64,000 nucleotides of DNA from contig NZ_JAGTWO010000004.1 in the NCBI RefSeq assembly GCF_018842675.1, forward strand, positions 3,162,001 through 3,226,000. The letters are read 5' to 3'. Of the stretch, positions 61,753 through 64,000 are shown piece after piece. Position 1 is the first letter of the stretch, and each line of letters opens with the position of its first letter. The notes under the pieces are model-generated. The model ran no database searches. It was not told the origin of the DNA and worked only from the letters and a program-made list of their open reading frames with translations. This stretch comes from Candidatus Pantoea bituminis. Lineage in GTDB: Bacteria; Pseudomonadota; Gammaproteobacteria; Enterobacterales; Enterobacteriaceae. Position numbers and translations under genes: made by a program.

Positions 61753-61839
61753 GCGAAGGTGGCGGAATTGGTAGACGCGCTAGCTTCAGGTGTTAGTGTC
61801 TTAACGGACGTGAGGGTTCAAGTCCCTCTCTTCGCACCA
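61753..61839 (+). tRNA. leuV: tRNA-Leu (anticodon CAG), copy 1
   Basis: An 87-base class II tRNA beginning GCGAAGGTGGCGGAATTGG and ending TTCGCACCA, with encoded CCA and a long variable arm. The anticodon loop reads CTTCAGGT with anticodon CAG. Acceptor arms GCGAAGG / CTCTTCGC pair. It matches E. coli leuV/leuP/leuQ, which also lie beside rsmC. Confidence 0.96.
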
Positions 61840-61870
61840 AAATCACATATTTCATATCGCACAGCACTGC

Positions 61871-61957
61871 GCGAAGGTGGCGGAATTGGTAGACGCGCTA
61901 GCTTCAGGTGTTAGTGTCTTAACGGACGTGAGGGTTCAAGTCCCTCTCTTCGCACCA
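61871..61957 (+). tRNA. leuP: tRNA-Leu (anticodon CAG), copy 2
   Basis: Identical over all 87 bases to copy 1, with CCA encoded. The spacer to copy 1 is 31 bases. It belongs to the same polycistronic tRNA transcript. Confidence 0.96.
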
Positions 61958-61985
61958 ATGCGGTGATATGAAAAGACAACGCGAT

Positions 61986-62072
61986 GCGAAGGTGGCGGAA
62001 TTGGTAGACGCGCTAGCTTCAGGTGTTAGTGTCTTAACGGACGTGAGGGTTCAAGTCCCTCTCTTCGCACCA
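61986..62072 (+). tRNA. leuQ: tRNA-Leu (anticodon CAG), copy 3
   Basis: Identical to copies 1 and 2. The spacer to copy 2 is 28 bases. I saw no clear terminator after it; the convergent YjjZ-like gene begins 50 bases further on. Confidence 0.96.
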
Positions 62073-62122
62073 ACGTTGTCATCCTTTCTGTTGTACTTCC
62101 CGCTATTCCCAACGCTAAACAA

Positions 62123-62407
62123 TCATATCGCGTGAAAATTCACTGAAACTGCTGCTAATCCACCGGCTAATGCCAGGCAAGATGGCAACAGCAGGTAATG
62201 ACGCAGGTGACGATTAAATAACATCACCACTGTCAGCAGTAGCGCCACAATCATTACGATTCGCCATTGGCTAAAGCTCGGTTCCCACAGCGCAAATATT
62301 GGCAGCGCTGCGCAGGGCAATAATATTCCCCACGCACTATCCAGTTTTTTCCCCATCATCCAGCTGAATCCCCACAAACCGCAGGCGGCAACCATCGCCA
62401 TAACCAT
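62123..62407 (-). CDS. yjjZ: Small membrane protein, DUF1435 (YjjZ-like)
   Basis: A 94-residue hydrophobic protein with three to four membrane segments (GLWGFSWMM, GILLPCAALPIFAL, VMIVALLLTVVMLF, YLLLPSCLALAGGLAAV). The stretch RRLRH/RHLRHYLLLPSCLALAGG and the place next to leuVPQ suggest the YjjZ family (DUF1435); the identification is from memory. I chose ATG 62407, with GAGGGG upstream; an ATG at 62452 would lie over the Fur-like box. The function is unknown. Confidence 0.65.
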   Translation of the reverse strand: MVMAMVAACGLWGFSWMMGKKLDSAWGILLPCAALPIFALWEPSFSQWRIVMIVALLLTVVMLFNRHLRHYLLLPSCLALAGGLAAVSVNFHAI

Positions 62408-62424
62408 TGCCCAACCCCTCAAAT

Positions 62425-62443
62425 GATAAGCATTCCCATTATC
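62425..62443 (-). promoter_or_regulatory. Fur-like box upstream of the YjjZ-like gene
   Basis: GATAAGCATTCCCATTATC matches the 19-bp Fur consensus at 14 positions, with symmetric ends. It lies about 20-35 bases upstream of the chosen start. Iron control of the neighbouring genes is known in E. coli. Confidence 0.55.
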
Positions 62444-62636
62444 ATATGACAATTATTCTCTTCCTGCAGCCTGTTTTTACTTTGCCTGGCCGGGAAGATG
62501 ACAGACCAGTTGGAAAATGCTAAATTGCGGCCGATAACTCTCTTTAGAACACAGCAATAATTTGTTTATTGTCCGTCGCAGAATATTTTCTGCCGGCTTG
62601 CGCTTTGGTATTTCAGAGCCGTCAAGAGTAATTATA

Positions 62637-63734
62637 ATGAAAATACAATCTTATGATGAATTGAAACACAGCAAATATCGGCTATCGCTGATGCTTTTAT
62701 TATTTTTAAATATCGCCGTGTCGCTATTTTGTCTGGCGCCGGTGATAGGTCTGGCGAAAAGTGAAATGACGCTGCCGGTTATCCTCGTTACGCTTTTAAG
62801 CGCAGCGTTGTTAGCCCTTTATTTAATCAAGCCCAAACTAAAATTACCGCTATTAAATCCTGTTGCTTTCATTCTTGGCGCCTTGTGGGCCTGGCATATT
62901 AACTATCGCTACCATCTGGTTTTTTATTTTGATGGTAGCTTTTTGATCATCAGCTTGTTGAGCGTGTTCTTTATTAGCGCCATCGCCCTGAGTGATTATC
63001 TGCTGGCTTTCTGTCTGAATATCACGCCGCCGGTGTTAACCGTGCTGCTGCTGGACAATGGCGAACACCTTGCATTGATTTTATTGACCATCGCCCTGCC
63101 GTTGATCGGCTTCTCCTTGCAGCATCTGATGCGACGTCGCACCGATCACTTCACCCTGCGATTGATGCACCAACTTTATGAAGAAAAAGAGAATTTTAGC
63201 GATCTCAGCATGCTCGATCCGCTGACGGGTTTGTATAACCGACGCGGGCTAAAAAACCGTTTAGACAATATTCTGGATAATCATGCTGGCAGCCATTATG
63301 TGCTGTTACTGGATATCGATCACTTCAAAGCCTACAACGATAATTACGGTCATGCGATGGGCGATCAGGCGCTGGCACGCGTTTCAATAGCGATTCGTGA
63401 TGCGGTACGCTCGCGTGATGTAGTCACACGCTACGGCGGTGAAGAGTTTTTGGTATTAATGACCAACGTAAATGCCTCGATAGCCATGAAACTGGCTGAA
63501 AGAATTCGTCAGTATGTGGTGGATTTAGAAATTCCTCATCGCTTTAACGAACGTGTTTCTACTCACGTTACTATTAGCGCCGGGATTGCGCCTATCTATG
63601 ATAACGAATTTGATCAGGCTGTTGCGAACGCTGACCGTGCGTTATATGTGGCGAAGAATCAGGGAAGAAATACAATTCTTGCCTGGGAGGATTTACCGAA
63701 ATCCAATGTCATGTCATCCAGCGAAGCACATTAA
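62637..63734 (+). CDS. Membrane-anchored diguanylate cyclase (GGDEF)
   Basis: This 365-residue protein would make cyclic di-GMP from two GTP. Five to six membrane helices fill residues 15-165. The GGDEF domain (about 190-350) has LDPLTGLYNRRG, DIDHFKAYND and an active-site GGEEF at 267-271. An inhibitory I-site RxxD (RSRD, 258-261) lies five residues before it, so product feedback is expected. I chose ATG 62637 (MKIQSYDELK), with AAGAG upstream; the frame to 62562 adds 25 unsupported residues. The membrane sensor has no named family I recognise. Confidence 0.88.
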   Translation: MKIQSYDELKHSKYRLSLMLLLFLNIAVSLFCLAPVIGLAKSEMTLPVILVTLLSAALLALYLIKPKLKLPLLNPVAFILGALWAWHINYRYHLVFYFDGSFLIISLLSVFFISAIALSDYLLAFCLNITPPVLTVLLLDNGEHLALILLTIALPLIGFSLQHLMRRRTDHFTLRLMHQLYEEKENFSDLSMLDPLTGLYNRRGLKNRLDNILDNHAGSHYVLLLDIDHFKAYNDNYGHAMGDQALARVSIAIRDAVRSRDVVTRYGGEEFLVLMTNVNASIAMKLAERIRQYVVDLEIPHRFNERVSTHVTISAGIAPIYDNEFDQAVANADRALYVAKNQGRNTILAWEDLPKSNVMSSSEAH

Positions 63735-63876
63735 TTAATGCGGCGATGGTGGGCAATAATATTGCTTTATCCATCGCTTGCACTATTCTGCCCTATAAGT
63801 TCCTATTAATGACTTAATTAAACCCTACAAATTAAACAGAATAACCAGCACGCTCACTCAGCTTGTAGATAGAATC
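63735..63876. other. Non-coding stretch after the diguanylate cyclase
   Basis: This A/T-rich stretch shows no open frame of note and no clear terminator. It ends at a Fur-like box that precedes a possible gene at the right edge. Confidence 0.4.
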
Positions 63877-63895
63877 AATAACGATTATCATTTGC
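63877..63895 (+). promoter_or_regulatory. Fur-like box near the right edge
   Basis: AATAACGATTATCATTTGC resembles the Fur consensus GATAATGATAATCATTATC, best in its central part. It lies about 33 bases before an ATG that is open to the window end. Confidence 0.5.
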
Positions 63896-63927
63896 TTTCT
63901 TATCTCCACTTTCCGCTGCGAGTTGGC

Positions 63928-64000
63928 ATGGCAACTGTATCTGAACAGCAACATCGTTTTAGCGCCCAACCGGTGATTTTCATGCAAAATCATCAGTCGC
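63928..64000 (+). CDS. Possible start of a Fur-controlled gene (partial, runs off right edge)
   Basis: From ATG 63928 a frame of 24 codons (MATVSEQQHRFSAQPVIFMQ...) is open to the end of the window. The Shine-Dalgarno sequence is weak. I do not recognise the protein from so few residues. The Fur-like box upstream would fit an iron-uptake or siderophore gene, but that is inference. Confidence 0.35.
   Translation, partial: MATVSEQQHRFSAQPVIFMQNHQS

Noticed and set aside
61651..61914. Open frame of 87 codons across the tRNA-Leu genes
   Set aside because: It is made of tRNA sequence read as codons; the tRNAs fold correctly and explain the stretch.

Overview
The window is a stretch of enterobacterial chromosome (Enterobacterales, most likely Erwiniaceae, i.e. 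Pantoea/Erwinia-like). The reasons are near full-length matches, from memory, to E. coli core proteins and a gene order that follows the E. coli thr-to-car and thr-to-leuVPQ regions with typical Erwiniaceae losses. No rRNA, prophage, insertion sequence or CRISPR was seen.

Layout. 1-12.4 kb (mostly minus strand): carB (partial), carA, dapB, ispH, fkpB, lspA, ileS and ribF, then rpsT (plus), nhaR and nhaA. 12.4-25.1 kb: dnaJ-dnaK with a sigma-32 promoter, a truncated satP remnant, an MHS-type transporter, mog, talB, yaaA, and the threonine operon thrLABC with its attenuator. 25.2-32.4 kb: yjtD, arcA, creA, rob, gpmB, yjjX, trpR (with its operator) and slt. 50.2-62.4 kb: ettA, a LysR/oxidoreductase pair, nadR, radA, serB, ytjB, yjjG, rimI, holD, rsmC, three identical tRNA-Leu(CAG) genes and a YjjZ-like protein. 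The last 1.5 kb holds a diguanylate cyclase and the start of a possible Fur-controlled gene.

The accessory part lies at 32.4-50.1 kb, inserted between slt and ettA, which are neighbours in E. coli. It has two catabolic modules. The first is a complete ATP-dependent urea pathway: allophanate hydrolase, urea carboxylase, a GntR regulator and the urea ABC transporter urtABCDE. It is preceded by a near-perfect sigma-54 promoter and two NtrC-like sites, so it looks like a nitrogen-starvation operon. The second resembles Salmonella deoQKPX (2-deoxyribose use): kinase, FucP-type permease and DUF4432 protein divergent from a DeoR-type repressor. The divergent region holds two DeoR-type operators around a CRP-like site. 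A D-2-hydroxyacid dehydrogenase closes the island.

A technical feature dominates the reading of this sequence. At least 14 genes or gene ends (carA, lspA, ileS twice, nhaR, dnaK, the MHS transporter, thrC, yjjX, uca, the GntR gene, urtB, urtE, nadR) are broken by what is in every case a single missing base in a homopolymer. Several of these genes are essential, so the breaks are almost certainly sequencing errors. The genes are annotated here over their full restored spans.

Compared with E. coli, the window lacks rihC, an intact satP, yaaJ, creBCD and the whole prfC-to-lplA block (including deoCABD). Two gene remnants (5' satP, 3' short-chain dehydrogenase) mark old deletions.
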